Shown: piece by piece, positions 26,155-34,204 of the stretch
How positions within the stretch are numbered: the stretch's first letter is position 1
Layout: every line of letters starts with the position of its first letter
DNA from: Paenilisteria portnoyi
Lineage (GTDB): Bacteria > Bacillota > Bacilli > Lactobacillales > Listeriaceae
Length of the DNA: 64,000 nucleotides
Reading direction: 5' to 3'
Assembly (NCBI RefSeq): GCF_014322795.1
Contig: NZ_JAASTT010000010.1
Coordinates: 1-64,000, forward strand
Program-made: the position numbers and the translations under genes
Notes under the pieces: model-generated
What the model was told of the DNA's origin: nothing
Databases searched by the model: none
What the model saw: only the letters and a program-made list of their open reading frames with translations

Positions 26155-27289
26155 GTTTGAAAGTACTCACATGCGCGGTATGACTCAATTTTTCATAAAA
26201 AAGCTGGCGGTCTTTGGAGAAAAAGTTGATACAAATATGGATGAAAAACATAAATCCGGCAACAAATCCAATTCCAATCACGGTTAAGAATAGGACTGGT
26301 GACAAATGATCAACAAAAAACGGATTTTGCGGAAAGAGAATGATTGCCAATGTTACATAATAAAGGAGACCGTTTCGAATCATCAGTTGTCTGAGTTTCA
26401 GGCGTTCGGAGTTGGTGGATTTGATGCGAATTTGCACAAGCATTTTTCCGAAGGTGCGGCCTTTTGTGAATCTCGGTAGGAGCATGAAGTATAGGAAGAC
26501 AATCAAAACAAGCCACCAGAGCTGTGTAAAGCGGGGACCACCGTTTGTTGCTAGGTTTTTAAATGGAAGTAAGTGGATTGCGCCGAGGATTGCTGTGATA
26601 ACTTCGAGCAGGAACCAGTCGATGAGAAAAGCGATAAGTCGGCGTAAATAGCTTACCTGTTTTCCTTGAATATATGTCATTTCGTCCATTTTTGTGCGTG
26701 ACGGTAGAAGGCTTGTAAATAGTGGTGCAATTGCGAAACCAACGATGCCGCCGAGTGTGTTTAACATCAAATCATCTACATCAAATAGTCGATAAGCGTG
26801 TGGATAAATGCCGTAAATACCGGTTAATTGTGTTATTTCAAAGAATAAGGATAGTAAAAAGGAAAAGAGTGTCGTTTTCCAAAAAGGATAGCGGAAATAA
26901 TAGCGTAAATAAATGCCAAATGGGATGACTAAAAGTACGTTAAACACTGGTTGCAAAACAACGGCTTGTGTCAGGGCTGCCAAATATGTACTTGGATCAT
27001 TCCAAACGAGTACGGTATGTGTTAAAAAATCGTGAACAAACTTGAATGGCGTTAACTGTAGCGCAGAGCCCGTCATGTTTGCGACATCATCTGGGTCGGG
27101 TAATGGCAGTAAAATAAGTAGGAAAGCGCATAATAAGTAAAAGATAAACGTGTACAAAACCACATTACGCAAGAAGTTCAGGCCGCCGAATTTGCGGTAT
27201 TGATAGATGGCAAATGGCAACGTTAAAATAAAGGCGAGTACTGGAAAAATCAGAACAGCGACCTCGATGGGAAACAAATAAGCGTGCAT
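26126..27289 (-). CDS. VanZ-RDD fusion membrane protein
   Basis: 387 residues. The N-terminal half (to about 195) is a VanZ domain with helices and the motif EITQLTGIYGIYPHAYRLFDVDDLMLNTLGG compressed around FDVDDL; the C-terminal half (from about 212, YLRRLIAFLIDWFLLEV) is an RDD domain with helices near 218-240, 255-275 and 320-360. RDD domains occur in transport-like proteins of unknown role. The fusion places two poorly understood envelope domains in one chain. Ribosome site AGGAGG before ATG 27289. Function unknown; envelope or antibiotic-stress role is inference. Confidence 0.85.
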   Translation of the reverse strand: MHAYLFPIEVAVLIFPVLAFILTLPFAIYQYRKFGGLNFLRNVVLYTFIFYLLCAFLLILLPLPDPDDVANMTGSALQLTPFKFVHDFLTHTVLVWNDPSTYLAALTQAVVLQPVFNVLLVIPFGIYLRYYFRYPFWKTTLFSFLLSLFFEITQLTGIYGIYPHAYRLFDVDDLMLNTLGGIVGFAIAPLFTSLLPSRTKMDEMTYIQGKQVSYLRRLIAFLIDWFLLEVITAILGAIHLLPFKNLATNGGPRFTQLWWLVLIVFLYFMLLPRFTKGRTFGKMLVQIRIKSTNSERLKLRQLMIRNGLLYYVTLAIILFPQNPFFVDHLSPVLFLTVIGIGFVAGFMFFIHICINFFSKDRQLFYEKLSHTAHVSTFKQKNKASITK

Positions 27290-27332
27290 AGACAGGACCT
27301 CCTTTCATCTAGAGTACAATAAAAATGCAAAA

Positions 27333-27424
27333 AAGACGAGCCTGAAACACAGCTTTGTTAGTGAACGTGCGTTTTGGGAGGCGCATGTTCACTAAGTACC
27401 GCTATATTTTAGACTCGTTCTTTG
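27333..27424 (-). terminator. Nested hairpin/terminator after the DUF4064-like gene
   Basis: On the minus strand an outer stem ACGAGTCT/AGGCTCGT followed by six T encloses a separate perfect stem TTAGTGAAC/GTTCACTAA (27358-27366 and 27387-27395) extended by TGCG/CGCA. The inner stem is not needed for termination. Confidence 0.75.
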
Positions 27425-27438
27425 ATTTAAAAAGAGTA

Positions 27439-27798
27439 TTAATATTTTGGCGATGGTACTCGGAAAAGTGCCATTAAGCCCGCTAGAATGATTAAAATTC
27501 CAGAAATAATCCAAATTTGACCCACTACAAAGAACATAACGATACCGATAAGCGTGAGTACTACACCCCAACCGCGCGGGCTTTTTTTGATAAGAAGAGT
27601 TGCGATTAAAGCTAGTGCGGATGCAATGACGGTTATCCAACCAAGTGTCGCAATGCTATCACCAACTGCTCCGTTTAGATACGTGAATGTTTGAATATAA
27701 TCTGTTACGTCATTCCCGTACGCAATAATCCAAAATCCAGCTACTAAACCAACAATCGAACCAATTAAACCTAAAACTAATTCTGCTGTTCTTGACAT
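27439..27798 (-). CDS. Small four-helix membrane protein (DUF4064-like)
   Basis: 119 residues from ATG 27798 (MSRTAELVL), which has GGGGGAT 6 bases upstream; the in-frame start at 27837 has no site. Hydrophobic segments at about 5-25, 45-65, 72-92 and 94-112. The starting SRTAELVLGLIGSIVGL pattern matches the DUF4064 family of small Firmicute membrane proteins. Function unknown. Followed by a terminator and then, on the same strand, the VanZ-RDD gene. Confidence 0.75.
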   Translation of the reverse strand: MSRTAELVLGLIGSIVGLVAGFWIIAYGNDVTDYIQTFTYLNGAVGDSIATLGWITVIASALALIATLLIKKSPRGWGVVLTLIGIVMFFVVGQIWIISGILIILAGLMALFRVPSPKY

Positions 27799-28036
27799 GT
27801 TTTTATCCCCCTGTCTGATGGACTCTCTTGTTAGCAAAGCTTGAGCTAGCGAGTAGAAGTCCTCTAATGTCTCGTATAGTAAATATACGTACAGAGTATT
27901 TTACCCCAATTTGAAAAGAATAACCTTTATTTTGGAAGATTTATAGAAGAAAATAGTGATTATAACTAAATGTGAATGGTATTTGTTATCTGGATTAGAA
28001 AATGCTATGTTGGAAAGAGAAATGGGGGAGATACGA

Positions 28037-28516
28037 ATGCAACTTTATGTGAATGAAATGGATTCGCCGCTGGGGAAGTTATACCTTGGTGTTTCAGAGG
28101 TAGCGGTGAAATATATTGCGTATGATGAGGCTTCATTTTTAGAAGTGGGAGCGGATTTTTCTGCGGAGGAAAATGAGATGATGTGGCGGCTGAAAGTGGA
28201 ATTACAAGCATTTTTTGATGGGGAGATACGAGCTTTTACAGTTCCATTAGAAGTAGATGGAACGGATTTTCAGATGCGAGTTTGGTATGCGTTGCAGGAG
28301 ATTCCGTATGGAGAAGTTGTTTCATACAAGGAAATTGCAGAAGCTGCTGGCAGTCCAAAAGCGGTGCGTGCTGTGGGTCAGGCTAATCGCGCGAATCCCA
28401 TACCAATTATTATTCCATGTCATCGGGTGATTCAGGCTGGCGGGAAATTAGGCGGTTATAATGGGGATGATATTGATCGCAAAATCTGGTTATTGAATCG
28501 CGAAATGCCTTTTTAA
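28037..28516 (+). CDS. ogt: Methylated-DNA-[protein]-cysteine S-methyltransferase
   Basis: Suicide repair enzyme that moves the alkyl group from O6-alkylguanine (and O4-alkylthymine) to its own cysteine. 159 residues from ATG 28037, which has GGGGGAG 6 bases upstream; a longer frame to 27956 lacks a ribosome site. The acceptor cysteine is in IIPCHRVI, the helix-turn-helix region is EVVSYKEIAEAAGSPKAVRAVG, with its arginine finger in PKAVRAV. Length is typical of Ogt. Monocistronic; no adaptive-response regulator nearby. Confidence 0.95.
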   Translation: MQLYVNEMDSPLGKLYLGVSEVAVKYIAYDEASFLEVGADFSAEENEMMWRLKVELQAFFDGEIRAFTVPLEVDGTDFQMRVWYALQEIPYGEVVSYKEIAEAAGSPKAVRAVGQANRANPIPIIIPCHRVIQAGGKLGGYNGDDIDRKIWLLNREMPF

Positions 28517-28601
28517 ACTTTATCATAAATTTCATGACTCGTTCATAGTTTTTTCTTATTTATCGGATAAGATAAGAATAAGTGAAAGGAGCTGGAATAG
28601 A

Positions 28602-28940
28602 ATGAATAATGAGATTGAAACGGCACCGAAGAAGCAAGTGAACAAATGGAAATGGAGCACTATTATTGTAAGTATAATTTCAGTTGTAACGATATCATTT
28701 ATGGGTTTTGCACTATTTAATCAAAATCAGGCAGGGATGAATGGGCCGGGTAATATGTCTGGTAATAATCAGTCGCAGATGGGTGGCACGGATGAATCGT
28801 ACGGAACACCGCCAAGTGGTGGACCAAACAGTCAACAAGGCGGAACATCCGATTCTAGCGGAGATACAGATGCGAATTCAGGCGCATCATTGAATCCAGA
28901 TACAGATTCTTCGACAAGTTCTTCGTCCGATTCTATATAA
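28602..28940 (+). CDS. Small membrane-anchored Ser/Gly/Asn-rich protein
   Basis: 112 residues: a short positively charged N-terminus, one membrane helix (about 19-41, TIIVSIISVVTISFMGFALF) and a low-complexity tail rich in Gly, Ser, Asn, Asp and Pro expected to lie outside the cell. Ribosome site AAAGGAG before ATG 28602; terminator directly after. No known domain. Real gene status rests on start signals, terminator and biased composition. Function unknown. Confidence 0.7.
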   Translation: MNNEIETAPKKQVNKWKWSTIIVSIISVVTISFMGFALFNQNQAGMNGPGNMSGNNQSQMGGTDESYGTPPSGGPNSQQGGTSDSSGDTDANSGASLNPDTDSSTSSSSDSI

Positions 28941-28975
28941 AAAGAAACCCACATTCAACGCGAAATGTGGGTTTT
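28941..28975. terminator. Bidirectional terminator
   Basis: AAACCCACATT/AATGTGGGTTT perfect stem with flanking A and T tracts, between two converging genes. Confidence 0.92.
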
Positions 28976-28981
28976 CTGTAA

Positions 28982-29680
28982 TTAGCAATTACATGAGCCG
29001 CCAGAACAACATTCTCCATCTGAATCTGATTTATTCAGCATCGTTAGCGGATTTTCTTCGTTCCAAACTTTGGTTAAGACTTCTGTAAAACTCGCTGCTG
29101 GTTGGGCGCCGGAAACACCGTATTTTTCATTGATAACAAAGAAGGGAACGCCTTGAATTCCTAGGGAAGTACCAGTTTGTTCATCGTCACGAACATCCAC
29201 TGCAAATGCATCGCTGGCTAGCATGTTAAGGACTTCGGTTTTGTCGAGTCCTGTGGATGCTGCGATCGTTGCCAGTGTTTCATGGTCGCCTAAATTCTTT
29301 GATTCAGTGAAATAAGCATGGAGCAGTGTCTCTTTTACTGTTTCTGCCGTTCCTTTGGTTTTCGCAAATTGGAGCAAGCGATGGGCATCGAATGTATTTG
29401 TTGGAATCATCGTATCGAAATGGTAATCAAGACCAACCGTTTTGGCTTGAGCGCTGACTTGATCGTTCATGCTTTTTGCTTTTTCCATAGTCATACCGTA
29501 TTTTTCAGCTAGAATTTCATCCATTGTTTGGTTATATTGAACCGGCGCGTTGGGATCGAGTTCAAAACTGCGATATTCCACCTCTACATCCTTACCAAAT
29601 TCCTTTAAACCGGCCTCAAAATTACGTTTTCCGATATAACAAAACGGACATGCGAAGTCCGACCAAATTTCTACTTTCAT
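28982..29680 (-). CDS. DsbA-family oxidoreductase (FrnE-like) with Cys-rich tail
   Basis: 232 residues from ATG 29680, which has AGGAGG 7 bases upstream; a longer frame to 29752 has no site. Thioredoxin fold with the CPFC active site in DFACPFCYIG at the N-terminus, a helical insertion, and cis-Pro region GIQGVPFFVI near residue 185. No signal peptide, so cytoplasmic, as for FrnE/YwbO proteins. The last residues ECCSGGSCNC add five cysteines, a tail that could bind metal or act as an internal thiol relay. Substrate unknown. Confidence 0.88.
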   Translation of the reverse strand: MKVEIWSDFACPFCYIGKRNFEAGLKEFGKDVEVEYRSFELDPNAPVQYNQTMDEILAEKYGMTMEKAKSMNDQVSAQAKTVGLDYHFDTMIPTNTFDAHRLLQFAKTKGTAETVKETLLHAYFTESKNLGDHETLATIAASTGLDKTEVLNMLASDAFAVDVRDDEQTGTSLGIQGVPFFVINEKYGVSGAQPAASFTEVLTKVWNEENPLTMLNKSDSDGECCSGGSCNC

Positions 29681-29843
29681 GTGTGTTCCTCCTAAAAGAT
29701 AATTTGTGCATCTCTGATCAGTATAGCGTGTGCGGGTGCAAAATTCAATCAACTTGCTTACTATTTGTTAGTGAGGTGAGCAAAGCAGTTGAGAAAGGAT
29801 AGGGAAATGGAGTATCTTTGTATGGTAGAGGAGTGAAACGGAC

Positions 29844-30602
29844 ATGGAGATTTTTCAAGTGAAGGATAGGTTGCCGGATAGTGAGGAGCCTGCGATTCTA
29901 GTGATTGGCAAGTTTGACGGGGTGCATAGGGGACATCAGTATTTGTTAAAACGCGCGAAATCATTTTGCAAAGCTGGTGAAAAACTGGCGATTGTGTGCT
30001 TTTCACCGCATCCGTTATGGGCACTAAAAAAAGATCCTATTTATAAGCGAGCGATTACGCCTGACGTGGAAAAATTTCGATGGTTGGCGCATTTTGGTGT
30101 AGATAGGGTGTACAATATTGGTTTTACAGAAAAGTATGCAGAAACGTCGGCGGAAACGTTCATTAGAGAGCATTTGAATGGCTTGAATCTAGCGCATATC
30201 GTTGTTGGCGAGAGCTTTAACTTTGGTAAAGGGCGGGATTCGGATGTCGATTTACTGATGGATTTGTGTGGCGAGCGCTCGGTTCCAGTGACAGAAATTC
30301 CGTTTGTGCGGGATGGCGCTGACCATAAAGTGAGTTCGACGGATATTCGTGCGGCTCTATATGACGGGGATTTTGCGGAGGCAGAGCGTTTACTGGGGCA
30401 TCCTTATTTTATTGAAGGAGATGTTCGGACGGAAAATGGGACGTATTTGCTTACTGGTTTGGAGGAGTTTGTGATTCCGAAAGTCGGTAAATATCGAAGT
30501 TTTGTGGACGGAGACCGTGCAGAAGTTCACGTTTTAGAGAATGGGGAAATCAGGATACCGCAACCGGCAACGCATATACGACTGCAATTTGACACTATCT
30601 AA
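29844..30602 (+). CDS. RibF-like FAD synthetase domain protein with degenerate riboflavin kinase part
   Basis: 252 residues. The N-terminal part is an FMN adenylyltransferase (nucleotidyl transferase) domain with GKFDGVHRGHQ (HxGH-type motif), CFSPHP and the SSTDIRAAL motif (about residue 166). Full-length RibF is about 310 residues; here the C-terminal riboflavin kinase region starts normally (GHPYFIEGDV) but lacks the PTAN motif and is short. It may therefore make FAD from FMN, or have another nucleotidyl transfer role, alongside a normal RibF elsewhere. ATG 29844 follows GAGGAG. Monocistronic; terminator overlaps the stop codon. Confidence 0.82.
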   Translation: MEIFQVKDRLPDSEEPAILVIGKFDGVHRGHQYLLKRAKSFCKAGEKLAIVCFSPHPLWALKKDPIYKRAITPDVEKFRWLAHFGVDRVYNIGFTEKYAETSAETFIREHLNGLNLAHIVVGESFNFGKGRDSDVDLLMDLCGERSVPVTEIPFVRDGADHKVSSTDIRAALYDGDFAEAERLLGHPYFIEGDVRTENGTYLLTGLEEFVIPKVGKYRSFVDGDRAEVHVLENGEIRIPQPATHIRLQFDTI

Positions 30603-30619
30603 GGGGTAGTGTTTTTTTA
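30592..30619 (+). terminator. Terminator overlapping the RibF-like stop codon
   Basis: ACACTA/TAGTGT stem then seven T. Confidence 0.8.
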
Positions 30620-30624
30620 GTGGG

Positions 30625-30672
30625 TTGATTTTCCATGGAAATAATGTTATACTACGTTAGTAAGTTTACTAA
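30625..30672 (+). promoter_or_regulatory. Promoter with palindromic operator
   Basis: TTGATT (30625-30630), 17-base spacer, TATACT (30648-30653). Directly downstream is TTAGTAA-GT-TTACTAA (30657-30672), a perfect 7-bp inverted repeat over the transcription start, followed by TTTACTAAACTACTAAAG, which repeats the TACTAA half site twice more. Looks like a repressor-binding cluster; the regulator is unknown. Confidence 0.75.
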
Positions 30673-30700
30673 TTTACTAAACTACTAAAGGAGAGATACC

Positions 30701-31180
30701 ATGAAAATCCCAACAAATTTAAAACACAAACCGGTTATTGTAGCTGAAAACTATGAAGAAGTGGACGGTAAATATGCCTACAATTCGGATGCGAAAGGCT
30801 TATCGCTTGGCTTAGCGCAATGGAATGATCGCGGCAAAGTGGATATTTCAGCAAAAGTGTGGCGGCACACTGGCGACAAATGGTCTCGCCAATCGGAGGA
30901 ATTACCGCTACATCGTGTGCTGGATTTGGCCATTTTGATTGGGCGGTCGAAGCTTTATTTTAAAGATGCTTATAAATATGAAGGTTTATATGATAAAGAA
31001 AATCCGCAAATTGATCGGATTGGTTTGCAGGGCGACGCGATGACGGTGGCGGTTTGTGAGGATAATCAGATGATTGGTGAGGATATTGAGCTGTTTCAAC
31101 AGGCGCTTGCGGACAGTGATGAGCTTTTGAGTGAGCGGTTGCGGACGTTGAGTCGAATTCTAAAGGAAGCAGGCTATTAA
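30701..31180 (+). CDS. Conserved hypothetical protein (cytoplasmic, DUF6530-like)
   Basis: 159-residue soluble protein without signal or membrane segment. Contains a conserved-looking core LGLAQWNDRGKVDISAKVWRHTG and LPLHRVLDLAILIGRS; reminiscent of the small Firmicute family listed as DUF6530, but I am not certain. Ribosome site GGAGAG before ATG 30701. First gene of a two-gene operon controlled by the palindromic operator just upstream; the partner is a GIY-YIG-like protein 15 bases downstream. Function unknown. Confidence 0.75.
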   Translation: MKIPTNLKHKPVIVAENYEEVDGKYAYNSDAKGLSLGLAQWNDRGKVDISAKVWRHTGDKWSRQSEELPLHRVLDLAILIGRSKLYFKDAYKYEGLYDKENPQIDRIGLQGDAMTVAVCEDNQMIGEDIELFQQALADSDELLSERLRTLSRILKEAGY

Positions 31181-31195
31181 GGAGGAGGTTTTTTG

Positions 31196-31549
31196 ATGAC
31201 ATCAGAGAAAGAGACACGTAAGGAAAAGATTAATGCCTATAAGCAAATGAAGCATCGCGCGGGTGTGTATCGTTTTGTTAGCCAGGAAACGGGTATTTAT
31301 GCATTGGCGGCGAGCATGGATTTGAAGGGTATTCAGAATAAGTATGCCTTTGCGAAAAAAATGAATATGCCGGGTGCGTTGCCGTGGACGATTGCTGATG
31401 AGGCGAAGAAACATGGAATGGACACGATTGCGCTTGAGGAGTTGGAACTCGTTGATATCAAGGACGAGATGACGAATCAGGATATTAAGGAAGAATTAGA
31501 TGTTTTGCTAGAGCTTTGGCAGGAAAAATTAGCATCTGAGAACGAATAA
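31196..31549 (+). CDS. GIY-YIG-like small protein
   Basis: 117 residues. The segment AGVYRFVSQETGIYALAASMDLKGIQNKYAF aligns in pattern with the GIY-YIG nuclease core (GVY...tGk.Y.Gss.nL) found in small Bacillus/Listeria proteins, but the second YIG element is replaced by YALAAS and the catalytic Arg/Glu are not certain, so it may be inactive. ATG 31196 has GGAGGAGG 7 bases upstream. Second gene of the operon with the hypothetical protein before it; a terminator follows. Confidence 0.65.
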   Translation: MTSEKETRKEKINAYKQMKHRAGVYRFVSQETGIYALAASMDLKGIQNKYAFAKKMNMPGALPWTIADEAKKHGMDTIALEELELVDIKDEMTNQDIKEELDVLLELWQEKLASENE

Positions 31550-31553
31550 GGGA

Positions 31554-31611
31554 AGTCGAAATAGGAGAGGATCGCCGAACGGGTTGATTTTCTTGCTATT
31601 TCGGCTTTTTT
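31554..31611 (+). terminator. Terminator of the two-gene operon
   Basis: AGTCGAAATAG/CTATTTCGGCT stem with long loop, then six T. Confidence 0.85.
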
Positions 31612-31686
31612 GTTTAGCTTTGCGGGCAATTCTGCTATACTTAATCAAAAGTGGCGTGAGGCTATCACGGGAGAGGTTGGTGAAGG

Positions 31687-32511
31687 ATGAGGAAATATTA
31701 TACCCATCAAATTGGGATGGCGCTAATGTTGATTTTTGGTGTGATAACGGGGCTTGGGGCTGTCAGGCGTCTGATGTATTTGCTGTTGCTAGATCAGGAA
31801 CGGTCCAGTATTTATTGGATAGTGGAGCTGGGGCTTGCTGTTATCATGATTGTGACGGCCATTTTATCTTATTCCGGTCGCCGGCTGAAAGGGACGGAAG
31901 TGGCGGTTAGCTTGTTGTTTGTCACCTACTTCACCTACTTTGTGATTCGAGCGGTTATCGGGATGGAAGAGACTGTGAATATTCAGAATGCTAATATTTT
32001 ATCGATGTTAGCTGGACTCGCGATGTTTGCATCCTTTATTCTGTTTTATACGACAGAAGATGGAGTAATTATTGTAAAACCGGAGCAGCGGATCGTGACA
32101 GTTAGCGGCTTTGTTCTCGTTTTATTAGGTGCTGGACTTGGTCTTGTGGTTGCTATTTTGAGATATCAGGCGTATGCAACGATGCAAGGATGGGATGGAC
32201 AAGATTTTCGGAAAATGGTTTTTTATCCAGCGATGATTTCTATGGGTGAATATGTATTCGTGTCTTTGGCCTTTATTTTCGTGGCTTTTTTATTATTCCA
32301 AAAATGGCAACCACTGCTCGCGTACGTTGGAATGGGAATTGCGATGCGGGAATTGCTTTTTGGCTGGCTACAAATGCGGGCGTTACAAGCGGACGATGCA
32401 GAGTTAACAATGCTGGCACTATTGCCGTTATTTGTTGGTGTGACTGGATTTATTGGGTTCCTTTTATTTTTAGGAGGGGCTAAAAGAGGCGAACAGGAGG
32501 AACGGACTTGA
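31687..32511 (+). CDS. Polytopic membrane protein of unknown function
   Basis: 274 residues with about eight hydrophobic segments (near 8-32, 42-62, 74-92, 103-122, 137-160, 182-205, 212-228, 243-265). No catalytic motif recognised. ATG 31687 is preceded by a GTGAAGG site. Its TGA stop overlaps the TTG start of the SGNH hydrolase gene, so it is the first gene of a tightly packed four-gene operon with that hydrolase and an ABC exporter. The operon context suggests an envelope role. Confidence 0.75.
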   Translation: MRKYYTHQIGMALMLIFGVITGLGAVRRLMYLLLLDQERSSIYWIVELGLAVIMIVTAILSYSGRRLKGTEVAVSLLFVTYFTYFVIRAVIGMEETVNIQNANILSMLAGLAMFASFILFYTTEDGVIIVKPEQRIVTVSGFVLVLLGAGLGLVVAILRYQAYATMQGWDGQDFRKMVFYPAMISMGEYVFVSLAFIFVAFLLFQKWQPLLAYVGMGIAMRELLFGWLQMRALQADDAELTMLALLPLFVGVTGFIGFLLFLGGAKRGEQEERT

Positions 32512-33302
32512 AACGAAATAAATGGGTAATTGTGATGACGTGGATTTCAGTGTTGGCGCTTCTTCTCTGCGTGGCAGGCTTAATTGCTGTGGCGCAAGGT
32601 CATACGAAATCGGGAACGAGTACGACGGAAAAAACAGAAACAAAAACGGAAACGAAGAAATCTGATCGGTTTCAAGTGACGGGGCTCGGCGATTCATTGA
32701 CGGCGGGCGTTGGTGATACGGACGGAAAAGGTTATGTTCGTCGTGTGGTTGATACATTAGAGAAGAATGGTACGAGCGTGACGCTGTCCAATTTGGCGAT
32801 TAGTGGTGCGCGTAGTAACCAGTTGCTGAGCCAACTTGGCCAGAAAGAAATCGCGCAACAAGTGACGAACGCGGATGTGATTTTCATGACGATTGGTGGG
32901 AACGATTTGTTTCGCGGTGGCGCAGCGTTAGAGGATTTAAATGCGGCGGAGATTCAGAAAAACGAGACGGCATACTTGAAAAATTTGGAGCAGACGTATA
33001 AACGAATCCGAGAGCTGAATAAAGATGCTGTCGTGTATCATCTCGGTTTGTACAACCCGTTTGTAGATGTGAAAAATCGGGCGGAATTGGCAAGTATTGC
33101 GGCGAAATGGAATATGGATACACAGAATTTGGCGAGTAAATTTTCGCGTGTGGTGTATGTCCCAACGTATGATTATTTTATTTTGAATGGGAAGAATTAT
33201 CTGTCGAGCGATCATTTTCATCCGAACGGAGCGGGTTATCAGTTGTTTGCGGATCGGGTATCGAGTGTCATGACAACGGACGGGGAGAGTGATGCGAAAT
33301 GA
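32508..33302 (+). CDS. Membrane-anchored SGNH/GDSL hydrolase (YpmR-like)
   Basis: 264-residue esterase/lipase-type enzyme, anchored by an N-terminal helix (about 7-28) with the catalytic domain outside. Block I GLGDSLTAGVGD (Ser), block III IGGNDLF (Gly, Asn) and block V DHFHPNGAGY (Asp, His) are complete. Resembles B. subtilis YpmR. Starts at TTG 32508, overlapping the TGA of the preceding gene, with AGGAGG 7 bases upstream. Its own stop overlaps the ATG of the ABC ATPase gene. Natural substrate (lipid, O-acetyl sugar or other) unknown. Confidence 0.88.
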   Translation: MKRNKWVIVMTWISVLALLLCVAGLIAVAQGHTKSGTSTTEKTETKTETKKSDRFQVTGLGDSLTAGVGDTDGKGYVRRVVDTLEKNGTSVTLSNLAISGARSNQLLSQLGQKEIAQQVTNADVIFMTIGGNDLFRGGAALEDLNAAEIQKNETAYLKNLEQTYKRIRELNKDAVVYHLGLYNPFVDVKNRAELASIAAKWNMDTQNLASKFSRVVYVPTYDYFILNGKNYLSSDHFHPNGAGYQLFADRVSSVMTTDGESDAK

Positions 33303-34204
33303 CGACGGCACTATTAGTACAGGATTTAAATAAAAAAATCGGCAAGCGGCAAATTATTAAGGATTTGAGTTTCGAGGTCAATGAGGGCGAAGTATTTGGT
33401 TTTCTGGGGCCTAATGGAGCGGGAAAAACGACGACAATTCGGATGCTGGTTGGTCTGATTAAACCGACGTCTGGCACGATTCTGATTGGCGGCAAGGATA
33501 TTCAGAAAAACTTCACGGAAGCCATGAAAAGTCTGGGATGTATCGTTGAGAATCCGGAGTTTTATCCATTTTTGACTGGCTGGGAGAACCTTGCCTATTT
33601 TGCGCGGATGGATCGGTCGATTCGGCCGGAGCGGTTGCAGGAAGTGGCGGAACTCGTTGGAATGACCGCGCGTGTGCATGACCGGGTTTCGACGTATTCG
33701 CTTGGGATGCGTCAACGTTTAGGCATCGCACAGGCTTTGTTGTCGAGTCCGAAATTGCTGATTCTGGATGAGCCGACAAATGGTCTTGATCCATCGGGGA
33801 TTCGCGAAATGCGGGACTTTATTCGTTATTTAGCGAAAACGGAAGGGATTAGCGTCCTGGTTTCTTCGCATTTACTTAGTGAGATTCAATTGTTGTGCGA
33901 TCGTGTGGCAATTATGACGAATGGCGAAATTATTGCGACGGATGACGTGGATAAGCTACTTTCTGATCGGGAAAAAACGCGGTGGCGCTTCGAACCGATG
34001 GCAAAAGGTGCGTCGATTTTGGCGGAAATGACAGCTGTTACGGAGCAGGATGGTGCTTATTATACGAGTTTTGAGGCGGATAAATTGCCGGTTTGGAATA
34101 GTCGTGTCGTGCGTGCTGGCGTGCAAGTACTCGAGATGCAGAAGATTACGCCATCTTTGGAGGACTTATTTATTGAATTGACAGGAGGGCAAGGCATTGA
34201 TTAA
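33299..34204 (+). CDS. ABC transporter ATP-binding protein
   Basis: 301 residues: Walker A GPNGAGKTTTIR, signature LGMRQRLGIAQALL, Walker B LLILDEPTNGLD, H-loop SSHLL. Belongs to the class of ATPases paired with ABC-2 type permeases (bacitracin/lantibiotic immunity or unknown export). ATG overlaps the TGA of the SGNH gene and its end overlaps the permease start by 8 bases, so stoichiometric co-translation is likely. Confidence 0.92.
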   Translation: MTTALLVQDLNKKIGKRQIIKDLSFEVNEGEVFGFLGPNGAGKTTTIRMLVGLIKPTSGTILIGGKDIQKNFTEAMKSLGCIVENPEFYPFLTGWENLAYFARMDRSIRPERLQEVAELVGMTARVHDRVSTYSLGMRQRLGIAQALLSSPKLLILDEPTNGLDPSGIREMRDFIRYLAKTEGISVLVSSHLLSEIQLLCDRVAIMTNGEIIATDDVDKLLSDREKTRWRFEPMAKGASILAEMTAVTEQDGAYYTSFEADKLPVWNSRVVRAGVQVLEMQKITPSLEDLFIELTGGQGID

